A DNA stretch of 64,000 nucleotides, taken from the NCBI GenBank assembly GCA_017395635.1, contig JAFQOE010000008.1, positions 1-64,000 of the forward strand, in the 5' to 3' direction. Below the pieces are notes generated by a model. That model was not told the origin of the DNA and made no database searches. It was given only the letters and a program-made list of their open reading frames with translations. A program made the translations under genes and the position numbers. How positions within the stretch are numbered: position 1 is the stretch's first letter; each line of letters begins with the position of its first letter. This document shows positions 52,731 through 62,395 of this stretch, in pieces. This DNA comes from Lachnospiraceae bacterium. GTDB taxonomy: Bacteria > Bacillota > Clostridia > Lachnospirales > Lachnospiraceae.

Positions 52731-53487
52731 CTAATCTTCTTTTTCTAGAATCCTCTCTACTTCCTCCACAGAAAGTGCCACTTTATTCGCAATTTCTTCC
52801 GCAGACAAACCAACATCTGCATACGCCAAAACGCGTCCTTCTGCTCGTCCTTCCGCTCTGCCTTCTGCTCGTCCTTCTGCTCGTCCTTCCGCTCGTCCTT
52901 CCGCTCGTCCTTCCGCTAAACCTTTTTCTCGAGCTTTTTCTTGCCATGCCTCTATCTCTGGTGCCATAATTTCCGCTAATGCTTCACACATATTTGACTC
53001 CTCCTTCCATATCGCTATTTGTCCTTTGTTTGCAACCGTAACAACCTGCAAAACTGCATCGCCATACAATTCTTTCTGGCGATCATCCAATTCTTCTATC
53101 GAATCTAACAATTCTTGATATGTATCTCTTGTAATATCATTACGCAATGAATGTAACCATATATTTTCCTTGTCCCCTAACTCTTTCGATACAATAATCT
53201 GAACAGCAAACAAGACATTACCTATTACATAATACACACCCGGATAAATTCTATCCACACTACATCCCCTGTTTCGAAGATATTTAATTAACTTACTCGG
53301 ATAACGTTGTCTTACAAGTGTAATTGTAATCTCTTCTACCTTATATCCATCTTCTTTTTCATGACTAATCTTATAAAGTATAGCATATGCCAACACTTTA
53401 TAAAATGCATCTATCTCCATTATCCTGCAATTCCATCCGAATAGCTGCAGCAAATGCGGGATGCCACTGATTCTTCTTGCGTCCCAT
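52731..53487 (-). pseudogene. Rpn/PD-(D/E)XK nuclease, internally deleted
   Basis: Family members start with a GRKKNQWHPAFAAAIRMEL-like segment, then a PD-(D/E)XK nuclease core, then the DFYKVYGY-type block. Here the N-terminus starts at ATG 53487 behind aggagg, but after about 22 codons (LQDNGDRCIL) it stops; the rest continues in another frame as MEIDAFYKVLAYAILYKISH. The roughly 60 residues that hold the nuclease acidic motifs are absent. The C-terminal part keeps a stretch of eight AEGR repeats and a helix-turn-helix-like end (LSAEEIANKVALSVEEVERI). A 240-codon frame from 53453 remains open, but the nuclease is surely inactive. Related proteins are recombination-promoting nucleases. Confidence 0.7.
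52846..52917. repeat. 12-base tandem repeat coding AEGR
   Basis: About six units of a 12-base motif (cgtccttctgct and variants with c/t changes) in the Rpn-like gene, encoding Ala-Glu-Gly-Arg on the minus strand. Such repeats expand and contract by slippage and are typical of this family. Confidence 0.8.
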
Positions 53488-53884
53488 AATCCTCCTATTC
53501 CAGCAAGGTACGAATATACACCTTATCCTCTCTTGCTTATTGTAATAAATACATGAATTTCCAAGCAAGAGTTTTGTTAGAATAAAGATGGTTCCTGCAC
53601 TTAACCAGATATAGCAAGAATTATTTGCTATCAAAGAATAACAGAACTATTTGCTTTCCTTAAGGATAACATAGGGACGACTATCATTCAACCAAATTTT
53701 AATTATACTTCTTTGTTTCTTTCTCGTTACAACTTTTTACATTTTGACTACCAAATATTACATTCACGCCAAATATATGTTTTATTTTGATATACTAGTA
53801 AGCGTAGAAAAACAGCTACAGAATTGCAGATATGTTCTATATTTGCTATACTAAAACGAATAAATACACAGGAAGGTTTTACCA
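53488..53884. other. Intergenic region with cassette promoter
   Basis: 397 bases with no credible gene. The right part, 53770-53880, should hold the promoter for the rightward signalling cassette; gatatact at 53792-53799 is a possible -10 box. No terminator or RNA gene seen. Confidence 0.35.
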
Positions 53885-54985
53885 ATGATAACAATAGGAA
53901 TATGTGATGATGATCATCAATTTACCGATTATTTATATAGTATTTTACATGATATTATGTTGCCGATTTCCGATTGGAAAGCACGTATTTTTCACAGCGG
54001 TGCGGAAGTATTAGCCGCCATTTCTAATGAGGATTTTGATTGTAATCTTCTATTTACTGATATCTTCATGGAAAACGGAAACGGTTTGGAAATAGCTAAA
54101 TACATATACGAGCACGGAGTCGATACCGATATCATTTTTATTACAAGTTCAAAAGATCATGTATATGAATGTTTTCGCTATCACACCTTTGCTTATCTAT
54201 TGAAACCTTTAACCAATTCTGATATTGGAAAAGAAATTCGTCGATACATGGAAGAACTTTCGATGAATGTAAAATGTTTAAATCTAACTATCCGAGGAGC
54301 TAACTACAAAATACCAATTAACAGTATCCTTTATATCGAAAGTAACCGAAGAAAAATCACAATACATACCAAACGAAGAAACTATGATTACTATGAGAAG
54401 CTCGACGTACTAGAACAACTTTTATCCAAAGATGGTTTTGTTCGTTGCCATCAGAGTTATCTTGTTCAAAAAGATATGATTACTTCATATAACAACAATA
54501 ATAGCATAAGCCTTAATGGGATTTCTTTTGAAATACCGGTTAGCCGCATTCATCAAAAAGAAATCCGTCAGCTATTTGAACCGGAGACACCATCTTTACC
54601 AATTCCGGAAATTGCTACCACTACAGAAGCGAATGGATGTTATATCACCAACAGCTTACAGCAAAACCAAGGGGATACCGGTGCATTTATCTGTACCGAA
54701 GGAGCTTATGTCGGTGCCATTATACGTATCAAGCCGGAACAGCCAATTCGAATCGGACGTGACAATACCGTTGCAGATATGATTGTCAATTTGCCTTTAG
54801 TCAGCCGTCTTCATTGTGAGATTACTTATCACGCGGACAAACATGAATACGAAATTATTGATTATTCCACCAATGGAACCTTCGTCAACGGAGACAAACG
54901 TTTGTTGCCACAGGAAGTATACATATTGAAACCAGGAGCAGAATTGTGCTTCGGTGACAGAGAAACGATTTATAAGCTGGGGTAA
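53885..54985 (+). CDS. LytTR response regulator fused to an FHA domain
   Basis: A 366-residue three-domain regulator. Receiver at 1-120: acidic pocket GICDDD, phospho-Asp in LLFTDIFMENG, IIFITSS and Lys in YLLKPL. LytTR DNA-binding domain at about 133-230: LTIRGANYKIPINSILYIES, FVRCHQSYLVQKDMI, ISFEIPVSR. FHA domain at about 283-363: RIGRDN, LVSRLHCEI, DYSTNGTFVNG, all core phosphothreonine-binding residues. LytTR plus receiver is common; an added FHA is unusual and would let the factor bind a Thr-phosphorylated partner. It starts a three-gene unit with a second FHA protein and a Ser/Thr kinase. Confidence 0.92.
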   Translation: MITIGICDDDHQFTDYLYSILHDIMLPISDWKARIFHSGAEVLAAISNEDFDCNLLFTDIFMENGNGLEIAKYIYEHGVDTDIIFITSSKDHVYECFRYHTFAYLLKPLTNSDIGKEIRRYMEELSMNVKCLNLTIRGANYKIPINSILYIESNRRKITIHTKRRNYDYYEKLDVLEQLLSKDGFVRCHQSYLVQKDMITSYNNNNSISLNGISFEIPVSRIHQKEIRQLFEPETPSLPIPEIATTTEANGCYITNSLQQNQGDTGAFICTEGAYVGAIIRIKPEQPIRIGRDNTVADMIVNLPLVSRLHCEITYHADKHEYEIIDYSTNGTFVNGDKRLLPQEVYILKPGAELCFGDRETIYKLG

Positions 54986-55078
54986 TTCATCTTTGTTACT
55001 TCGTAACTATTTACTATCTTCATAGTTACGTCGCTTCTAATCTATTATTAATACACGAAACAAAAGGAGAATTCTTTC

Positions 55079-55621
55079 ATGAATTTGATAAAATGCGAAA
55101 ATGAACACTACTATAATTCTGATAAATTTGACTCCTGCCCACATTGTGCTAATCTTGTAGCAGATGTCAAAGTAACGGATATTCTAGGCAACAATCAACA
55201 AAAAATCGACACCGTTATTCCCGACAAAGACGTATTAAAAGATTATCAGAAAATCGGTCATCGTCGGGTAACCGGATGGCTTGTCTGTATATTGGGTGAA
55301 ATGCAAGGCGAAAGCTTTACCCTATACGAAGGGGTGAACCATATCGGACGTTCTCCTCATATGGATGTCGCGCTTTTCCGTGAACCAAGCGTTTCCAGAG
55401 AAAATCACGCCATCATCACGTATCACACTGATACGAACACATTTGTACTGGAGGTAAATCCAGACGATGTTGCACCTGTTTTATACAATCACACATTAGT
55501 TAAAAAAAGCTTTTCCCAAACCATATCTTTACGTGATATAATTACCCTCGGAGAATGTCAGCTTTGTTTCATTCCATTTTGTGGTGAACATTTTAGCTGG
55601 GCAGAATGCAAAAATAGATAA
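55079..55621 (+). CDS. Zinc-ribbon/FHA domain protein
   Basis: A 180-residue protein: an N-terminal short metal-site-like segment (CENEHYYNSDKFDSCPHC with Cys and His), a linker with a likely Thr phosphosite region (KVTDILG, DTVIPD), and a C-terminal FHA domain at about 80-170 (HIGRSPHMDVA, SVSRENHAII). It keeps the Arg and Ser-Arg binding residues but lacks the usual NGT loop (here NPDDVAPVLYN). It is 93 bases after the LytTR-FHA gene with aaaggagaa, and just before the kinase; it may be a kinase substrate or adaptor. Confidence 0.85.
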   Translation: MNLIKCENEHYYNSDKFDSCPHCANLVADVKVTDILGNNQQKIDTVIPDKDVLKDYQKIGHRRVTGWLVCILGEMQGESFTLYEGVNHIGRSPHMDVALFREPSVSRENHAIITYHTDTNTFVLEVNPDDVAPVLYNHTLVKKSFSQTISLRDIITLGECQLCFIPFCGEHFSWAECKNR

Positions 55622-55696
55622 CTACAGTCGACTAAAGTTTATTATAAATCTTTACTTTCAACTATTATTAAAGAAACATTATAGGAGTTACCATAC

Positions 55697-57238
55697 ATGA
55701 AACCTGCAAATTCACAGCCTTCCCATACTTTACCATTGGGAACGGAATTACCTCACAACTACATAGTCAACAAAATACTCGGTGAGGGTGGGTTCGGAAT
55801 CACTTACTTTGGTACTCTTAGCCTTACGGGTGAAAAAGTCGCCATCAAGGAATATTTTCCTAATGGTCTTGCCCATAGAGAACATAATACCAACGGCACA
55901 CATCCTATCGTTCCTTTCTTTGGAATGGAGGATGCTTTTGAAAAAGGTCGTCAACACTTCATCAATGAAGCAAGTATTCTGAAAGAATTTCAAAATCTTA
56001 ACAGTATCGTTTCTGTCAAAGATGTAATCGAGACAAATGGTACTGTTTATCTTGTCATGGAATATATTGACGGAATTACTCTGAAACAATATGTCAAAGA
56101 AAATGGTGCGCTGTCTTTCCAGGAGCTTTTGCCTCTAATGAAGCCTGTTCTTCAGTCTCTGATTCAGGTTCACAAGCAGGGTCTGATTCATCGCGATATC
56201 AGTCCTGAAAATCTTATGCTAGGAATCGATAATCAGTTGCATTTGATTGATTTCGGTGCTGCCAGCATTGAAAATGGTCACGAAAATAAGACCATGACCG
56301 TCATTCTCAAATCCGGTTATGCACCGCCTGAACAGTATTTATCGGACGGCAAACAGGGCGCATGGACCGATATTTACGCCCTGTGTGCTACCATGTATAT
56401 GACCTTAACCGGTTTTGCACCACCGGAATCCATACGCCGGATTCAGCAGGAAGAACTTCCTTCCCTGGCAGAGCATGCCGACATTTCTTCCTGGCAAGCC
56501 GCTGCAATCGAGAAAGGAATGAACCTAACCGCTGCCGACCGTTTTCAAAACATGGAGTCCTTATATCAGGCACTGATTATTCCACCTCTTGAAATGGATT
56601 CCAAACGTAGAATGTATCAGGATTCTTCCATTGAAGAGAACAAAACCATTATGAAAAATGATGCCAGAACCAAGAAACAACGCAAACCGTTGCTTTTATT
56701 GGTGCTTTTGGCTTTTCTTTTTGTTGCCATTTTTGAGGGTGCTCGCATATTGGACATCCTTCCCCTTAACTTCGTCAGCAAATCCGGCACTACAACACAT
56801 GATTCTTCTACTGATAATTCTACAGAAAATGTTTCTGACAATATATGTACTATGCTTGATTTATATGGGGAGTCTTATCCTGATGCACATAAGAAAATAA
56901 AGGCATTAGACAACTCCATCACTATACGCTCTGAGTGGGTATATGATGATGCACATGACATCAATACTGTCATCGAACAAAGCATCCAGGCCGGTACGGA
57001 TTTTACAAAGGGCAGTCTTAGCAGTATTTTATTAACTGTCAGCAAAGGAACAGAGCCTACTACTGAGGCCACAACCGAGAATACTACGGAAGAAAATACG
57101 AAAAGTCAGGAAAATAGTACTACAAACAATCAAAATAGTGGTAGTTCTAATAATAGAACTACCACTACGAATCACAAGAAAAATGATGATTTTGAAGTTG
57201 CCACTGAATCGGAAGGAGCGGTGATTACTTTTGATTAA
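55697..57238 (+). CDS. Membrane Ser/Thr protein kinase with PASTA-like domain
   Basis: A 513-residue kinase. Catalytic domain about 20-290: GEGGFGITYFG (Gly loop), VAIKEYFP (Lys), HRDISPENLML (catalytic loop), LIDFGAA (DFG), SGYAPPEQYL. One membrane helix near 331-350, then an outer segment of about 80 residues resembling a single divergent PASTA domain (VIEQSIQAGTDFTKGSLSSI, LTVSKG), and a Thr/Asn-rich tail. It differs from the house-keeping PrkC by having one rather than several PASTA units. Third gene of the FHA cassette; its phosphotransfer to Thr would create ligands for the two FHA domains. Confidence 0.92.
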   Translation: MKPANSQPSHTLPLGTELPHNYIVNKILGEGGFGITYFGTLSLTGEKVAIKEYFPNGLAHREHNTNGTHPIVPFFGMEDAFEKGRQHFINEASILKEFQNLNSIVSVKDVIETNGTVYLVMEYIDGITLKQYVKENGALSFQELLPLMKPVLQSLIQVHKQGLIHRDISPENLMLGIDNQLHLIDFGAASIENGHENKTMTVILKSGYAPPEQYLSDGKQGAWTDIYALCATMYMTLTGFAPPESIRRIQQEELPSLAEHADISSWQAAAIEKGMNLTAADRFQNMESLYQALIIPPLEMDSKRRMYQDSSIEENKTIMKNDARTKKQRKPLLLLVLLAFLFVAIFEGARILDILPLNFVSKSGTTTHDSSTDNSTENVSDNICTMLDLYGESYPDAHKKIKALDNSITIRSEWVYDDAHDINTVIEQSIQAGTDFTKGSLSSILLTVSKGTEPTTEATTENTTEENTKSQENSTTNNQNSGSSNNRTTTTNHKKNDDFEVATESEGAVITFD

Positions 57239-57255
57239 TCACCCCTCCTTCGTAA

Positions 57256-59454
57256 CTATTGTGCTTTTTTAATTAATTTCTTATATTTATTTTTCAACTG
57301 CTTTGATGCACCATTTGCTAACATTAACTCTTTCAGTTTTACACCTTTCATCGCATCTTTCCCAACTTTATTCAACTTCTTGCTCCTAATTGTCATATGG
57401 GTAAGCTTCTTATCTTTATAAAAGGCTTTCTTATCAATCGTCTTTAATCCTTTTCCGATTATCACCTTTTTCAGCGATGTGCATTGCGCAAAGGATTGTT
57501 CTCCAATTGTAATCACATTATCCCCAATCGTAACTCTAGTAAGCTTCTTATATCCATAACAAGCTTTCTTGTTAATCTTTGTCACCTTGAACACTCTTCC
57601 CGATATTTCCACTGTGGACGGAATCGTGCATTTCTTAATATTCTTACTTACAGGCTTCATAAAAGTAACGGAAGTAGAACTTGTCACCTTATACTTCATA
57701 CCCTTAATGGTATATGTCTTACCTATTTGAGTTTTTTCCAATATTGAAGTATTTCCGGAATTATTGTTTGTACCATTTTCTGCATTATCCGAATTATCAA
57801 TATCCTTATTTCCTGTATTTTCTTTGTCATCATCTCTAAAAACACCTTCGTCAGCAATAATAGAAAATGTAACTGTTTTCTCTCCTTTATAGTTCCCGAT
57901 TCCAACCAAAGTAAGCATTGCTTGATCTCCAACATTAATATTATTCTGACAACTGTAAAGATAATCCGTTTCGTAGATTAATACTTGTTCCGTATCATTG
58001 TTAAACGCCACAAATGTAGGTATAACTGCTGTTCCCGTATAAACAGTCGGCTGAACAGTTATTGTTATGTTAGCAATATCATAATATACCTTAACATCAA
58101 AACTATCCTGTTTTCCACCATATGTAATGGTAATTGTCTGTTTTCCTGCAAGTGTACTATCAAAACTACTAATGATACAATCCTCTATAGCCACTTCTTT
58201 ATTCTCATACCCAGTTTCTGTAGACAAAGACATAACCGATGCCTTCACCACCAAACCGCTCAAATCTAATTTACCATTTGTACTATACATATATTCTCTT
58301 ATATCCGGCAATTCCGTAACAATTACCGATTGCACACTACTTTCACAGGAAATCCCTGCCTTATCCGCATATATGGTAACATTTCCCACATTAATGCAAT
58401 ATATAACCATATTAGGCGCCTTTTGTGTGGTAGGAAATGCTTTGTTTCCAATCGCTGTATTCTCATTCTCAAATACAACTTGATTCAGACCGGTACAACC
58501 AGCAAATGCTTCGTCACCGATACTAGTACATGCCACGGGGATTTCTATGTTTTTCAAACTTGTACACGATTGAAACGCTGTGCAACCAATAGCACTACAA
58601 TTTTTAGGGAGTATTGCTTCTTGTGCATTGGTTGAATTAATCTGGCTCAAGCTGTTACAATATGCAAACGCATTGTTAGAAATAGACATACAACTCTCTG
58701 GTAACGTTATAGAGCGCAGACTATCACAAGACCAAAATGCATTAGCCGGAATACCAGTACATCCTTCCGGTAAAGAAATTGTTGTTAATAGCTCACAACC
58801 TCCAAACACCTGCGCACCAAGGACCAATGTTCTGTCACTATGTTGTGTTTTTTCAAAAATGACACTTTGCAACTCTTCACACCTATCAAACGCATTACTG
58901 CTAATAGAAGAACATGTTGCGGGAATTGACACACTAGACAAAGAATTACAGTTATAAAATGCAGCTTTTCCAATAGATGTACAATCATCCGGCAAGGAAA
59001 GCCTCAACAAAGATTTACAATCATAACACAACCCTCCCGGAATCACCGTAACACAATCTGGTATATCTAACTCTATAAGATTTGAACAATCCTTAAATAT
59101 ATTATTTCCCAAAGTTAAGGACTTCGTGTCTGGAGCAAAAGTTATTGTTCGTATACTACTTGTGTCAAATGCGCTCTCCCCAATTGCCACAACTGTTTTC
59201 GGCAATATAATACTTGTCAATGTAGTACTTGCAAATGCCCAATCCTTGATTGTAATCTCTGTTGCTTCCGAAAAGTATTCATTCAAATCTAAGCTTGATA
59301 CAGTTCCCTTGTAATCAGTAATAACAATACTATCCGTTCCCGTATATACGATTCCATCAACCTCTGCTGCTTGACTGATGGTGGAATAGCCCATTACAGC
59401 AAACAGACCCAATAATAACACGCACAAATTCTTGCATATACTGTATCCTTTCAC
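57256..59454 (-). CDS. BspA-like LRR_5 surface protein
   Basis: A 732-residue secreted protein: signal peptide (about 1-29, ending SQAAE), a long leucine-rich LRR_5 array at about 70-345 (units such as CDSLRSITLPESCMSISNNA), a domain of the MBG/Ig-like type at about 380-520 (DVKVYYDIANITITVQP), an Asp/Asn-rich linker, and a second shorter LRR block near the C-terminus (TRVTIGDNVITIGEQSFAQC). No sortase motif; ends basic (KKLIKKAQ). Starts at GTG 59454 after ggaggag. Such proteins mediate surface contacts. It converges on the kinase gene. Confidence 0.85.
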   Translation of the reverse strand: MKGYSICKNLCVLLLGLFAVMGYSTISQAAEVDGIVYTGTDSIVITDYKGTVSSLDLNEYFSEATEITIKDWAFASTTLTSIILPKTVVAIGESAFDTSSIRTITFAPDTKSLTLGNNIFKDCSNLIELDIPDCVTVIPGGLCYDCKSLLRLSLPDDCTSIGKAAFYNCNSLSSVSIPATCSSISSNAFDRCEELQSVIFEKTQHSDRTLVLGAQVFGGCELLTTISLPEGCTGIPANAFWSCDSLRSITLPESCMSISNNAFAYCNSLSQINSTNAQEAILPKNCSAIGCTAFQSCTSLKNIEIPVACTSIGDEAFAGCTGLNQVVFENENTAIGNKAFPTTQKAPNMVIYCINVGNVTIYADKAGISCESSVQSVIVTELPDIREYMYSTNGKLDLSGLVVKASVMSLSTETGYENKEVAIEDCIISSFDSTLAGKQTITITYGGKQDSFDVKVYYDIANITITVQPTVYTGTAVIPTFVAFNNDTEQVLIYETDYLYSCQNNINVGDQAMLTLVGIGNYKGEKTVTFSIIADEGVFRDDDKENTGNKDIDNSDNAENGTNNNSGNTSILEKTQIGKTYTIKGMKYKVTSSTSVTFMKPVSKNIKKCTIPSTVEISGRVFKVTKINKKACYGYKKLTRVTIGDNVITIGEQSFAQCTSLKKVIIGKGLKTIDKKAFYKDKKLTHMTIRSKKLNKVGKDAMKGVKLKELMLANGASKQLKNKYKKLIKKAQ

Positions 59455-59756
59455 AACGCCTCTCCTCCGTAACTGAAATACTTATTTTTTCGCTTATTAT
59501 AACTATTCTATCTTCACATTTTCTGCCCCAAAAAGGAGTCTTATGTTTAATATATAACTTCTTTATCTACATCATAAAAGCCTTGAATATGATATAAAAT
59601 TATATCATATTCAAGGCTGGATATCTATATCATATCTTTTTCAGCTTTTTCTTCATTTTACCTTTCAAAAAAATGTGAAATCATAAAAAGATTTTGTCTT
59701 TGAAAAATTCAACACTTTCTTGAACTTCTTGTCATATTGTTTTTACTTACCTTTTG
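59455..59756. other. Intergenic region with long perfect hairpin
   Basis: 302 bases. Contains the leftward promoter of the LRR gene (right after 59470) and the inverted repeat at 59579-59618. No gene seen. Confidence 0.5.
59579..59618 (-). terminator. Perfect 40-base inverted repeat, likely terminator
   Basis: Two 19-base arms (starting AGCCTTGAATATGATATAA) around a two-base centre, with TTTT next on the minus strand. Probably terminates the leftward gene that ends at 59757; unusually long and perfect for that role. Confidence 0.6.
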
Positions 59757-60437
59757 TTATTCCTCTCGCCATCTTCGAATCACATTTCCGTACTCATCCT
59801 TCTCCTCTAATATCTTTGTTCCAGAAGAATCATACATAAAGAAAGAAATGACTTTTATGATACCTACCCCCAATGCTACGATCACCACTAGTGTCATTAA
59901 CATAACCCCAAGTGCGAACCACAGCCCAGAACCGAGCAAAACAAGTACTGTTTTTCTATATTCTCTGTCCATCACAAAAACAATAAATGAAAGCATCATC
60001 GCTATCCCTAAAAGAATTATTGATACGAGCTCTCCAAGTGATCCTACTAAACTTATTCTCAAACCACCTAAAGCATCTATATTAAGCAGCAACAAAACAA
60101 CAGAAGTTACAGCAACCAGACCACAACATACCGCCATTATAATTCTCTTTGTTCCCTCTTTTGCTAAAATATATGAAACAAAAAGGGAAATAACAGCAAC
60201 CACTAATACAATCAAACCAACCTTAAATAACCCTTGTTGATAAAAGTATTCCCATATATAATCTAAAAGTCCCCTTTCCTTCAAATACTGTCCTTCCGTA
60301 TTTGATGTATCCAATCGAAAAAACATAATGACACTCCATATCGCATTAAGCAAATATAGAACGTCGGCAGCAATTGCCAATCCCAAAGCGCACTTCATAT
60401 AATCTAGCTTTTTCATAAACTCCTTTACACGCTCCAT
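59757..60437 (-). CDS. Multi-pass membrane protein, unknown
   Basis: A 226-residue protein with about five or six hydrophobic segments (about 12-35, 70-90, 95-115, 125-145, 155-175, 178-200) and a short cytosolic C-terminal tail (DSSGTKILEEKDEYGNVIRR). The tail looks like an RHS-like or linker motif but is short. It follows the LRR_5 gene at 60473 by 35 bases, so is probably co-transcribed. I do not recognise the family. Confidence 0.65.
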   Translation of the reverse strand: MERVKEFMKKLDYMKCALGLAIAADVLYLLNAIWSVIMFFRLDTSNTEGQYLKERGLLDYIWEYFYQQGLFKVGLIVLVVAVISLFVSYILAKEGTKRIIMAVCCGLVAVTSVVLLLLNIDALGGLRISLVGSLGELVSIILLGIAMMLSFIVFVMDREYRKTVLVLLGSGLWFALGVMLMTLVVIVALGVGIIKVISFFMYDSSGTKILEEKDEYGNVIRRWREE

Positions 60438-60472
60438 CCTCTTTCTCCCTTCTGCATAAACCGATAATATTG

Positions 60473-62314
60473 TTACTTTTTCACTGTTACAGTTTTATTA
60501 CCTTTATTCTTGAGATAAGTCTTATACTTCTTAACCTTACTCTTTGGCACTTTAATTACAAGTTTTTCATTAGTTCCCTTCAATGCATTCTTACCAATGG
60601 ACTTCTTAGTGAGCTTTGTTGATTTTAATGTAATTTTAGTAAGTTTCTTCGCTCCATAAAAAGCATTTGCACCGATCTTGTCAAGCTTGGTAGACTTAAT
60701 TTCTACTGTTTTTAAGTTTGTACACTTTTTAAATGCACTCTTTCCAATGGAAGTTACATTTTTTCCTATTACAATCTTTGTAACTTTTTTATTATTTGCA
60801 AATGCATTATCCGAAATACTAGTAACCTTGTAACTGACCCCCTCAATCATAACCTGATCTGGAATCTTAATTGTTTTTTCCTTTATATTAGTTGGTTTCT
60901 TATATGCAACAGTAGGGTTCTTTACATTCGAAGATGTTACAACTACTTTGCATTTATTAACTACATCTGTAAGCATAGTGTTCTTATTTTCAGGTGTTGC
61001 TGTTTTGTTTTCTTCACTTTTATCATTTGTTACATCAGATGAGTTCTTATCCGTATTATCATTCACGTCAACACCTGGCACAGTATTCGTATTATCACTT
61101 TCATCGGTATCTGGTGTTGTATTCGTATCACCACCTAGTGCAGGTATTTCTTCCGTTTCCTTCACCCCACACATAGAACAATTTCGTTCCTTTAAGCCTT
61201 TCTCACTGCTAGTAGCTTCCTTGGTCACTTTCCATTCTCCATATGTATGTTCATATGTTGCCGAAATGTCTTCAAAGTCACACGCACCAATACATCCTAT
61301 CGTTGTACAATGACGAGATTGAACTCCCTCTTCCGAACAAGTTGGTAAAACATCTATAGTCCATTCTTCCGAATATGTATGTACATGAATATCATCTATT
61401 GTGAATCTGTATCGTTCCGGTACTGCATCGAGCTCACACCAATCAGTAGCCAAATTAACTATTGATGTATTTCCTGCAAAATCTATTACTTCGACATAAT
61501 CAATTCCATATATTACTCCTCGTTGCCATTCTTCCAACGACTTACCCACAACAATAACCCCTAACGGATTAAGGGTAACTCCACCTGACAATCCTATTCC
61601 ACTACTAAAATCCCACGCTGATGAAAATCCTTCACCAAACGACGCGTACGGACCATACCATATTTCTATGCTTTGGATTCCACTTTCATTTTCTTCAACC
61701 GGAATTTGAAATTGTATTTCCTGATATTTTTCCCCTGTAGTATAAGACAACTCTTCCTTACAAATCGCAATATTATCTTTTTCGATAACTGGGGCTGTTG
61801 TATCTTTTTTCTGTCCACTTACATTAAAACTTAAACCACTAAAATCTATTCCTTTGTATCCGTTTGTAATCGTATATTGATTATCATCTGTTAATACAAA
61901 AAAACGATGTATTTGATATACTCCATCTCCTGCACCCCATTCATCAACATAATAACGAAATATATAATATCCATTTTCATCTATCTTAAAGTATCCTCCA
62001 AAACTACTATCATAATAAGTGTTTACAATATTTCCATTTGGTGCTCTTAGTGACATTTCCATTCGCACATCTTCATAACCATCTAGAGGCTTAATCTTCC
62101 ATTCAACAAAATCATTTATCTCTCCGCTATACGAAACGCTACAATTTGCAACATCAATAATCGGCTCTGCAGCCTCAAATCCATAGTCTTCATCATCTTC
62201 TAGTAAATCATGTGCCATCACATATGGATATTGTCCTTGATAACAAAGGGACAAACTTACTATCAACACAACTACCAATCCATATAATATATTTCTTAAA
62301 TTCTTGTGTTCCAT
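60473..62314 (-). CDS. BspA-like LRR_5 surface protein with Ig-like region
   Basis: A 613-residue exported protein: N-terminal signal segment (about 8-30), a large beta-rich region (about 40-300: GEINDFVEWKIKPLDGYEDV, ENESGIQSIEIWYGPYASF), a Cys-containing region (SRHCTTIGCIGACDFE, ERNCSMCG; about 330-400), an acidic Asp/Asn/Thr linker, and a C-terminal LRR_5 block (YKVTSISDNAFANNKKVTKI, IGKSAFKKCTNLKTVEIKST). ATG 62314 is preferred by ggagg spacing. Likely a cell-surface adhesin or binding protein, like the neighbour at 57256, with which it shares the C-terminal LRR style. Confidence 0.8.
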   Translation of the reverse strand: MEHKNLRNILYGLVVVLIVSLSLCYQGQYPYVMAHDLLEDDEDYGFEAAEPIIDVANCSVSYSGEINDFVEWKIKPLDGYEDVRMEMSLRAPNGNIVNTYYDSSFGGYFKIDENGYYIFRYYVDEWGAGDGVYQIHRFFVLTDDNQYTITNGYKGIDFSGLSFNVSGQKKDTTAPVIEKDNIAICKEELSYTTGEKYQEIQFQIPVEENESGIQSIEIWYGPYASFGEGFSSAWDFSSGIGLSGGVTLNPLGVIVVGKSLEEWQRGVIYGIDYVEVIDFAGNTSIVNLATDWCELDAVPERYRFTIDDIHVHTYSEEWTIDVLPTCSEEGVQSRHCTTIGCIGACDFEDISATYEHTYGEWKVTKEATSSEKGLKERNCSMCGVKETEEIPALGGDTNTTPDTDESDNTNTVPGVDVNDNTDKNSSDVTNDKSEENKTATPENKNTMLTDVVNKCKVVVTSSNVKNPTVAYKKPTNIKEKTIKIPDQVMIEGVSYKVTSISDNAFANNKKVTKIVIGKNVTSIGKSAFKKCTNLKTVEIKSTKLDKIGANAFYGAKKLTKITLKSTKLTKKSIGKNALKGTNEKLVIKVPKSKVKKYKTYLKNKGNKTVTVKK

Positions 62315-62395
62315 CCTTTTCATCCTCCGTATTCTCTTATATAAATATGTCTTTCGCTAACTCTACTTCAAATTATACACATCATTAGTATCTTA

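Noticed and set aside
52846-52917. Short regular repeats that could suggest a CRISPR array
   Set aside because: Units are 12 bases in direct tandem with no spacers and lie inside a reading frame coding AEGR.
53885-57238. FHA/kinase cassette as part of a type VI or type VII secretion locus
   Set aside because: No secretion ATPase, sheath or WXG100-like genes are present in the surrounding region.
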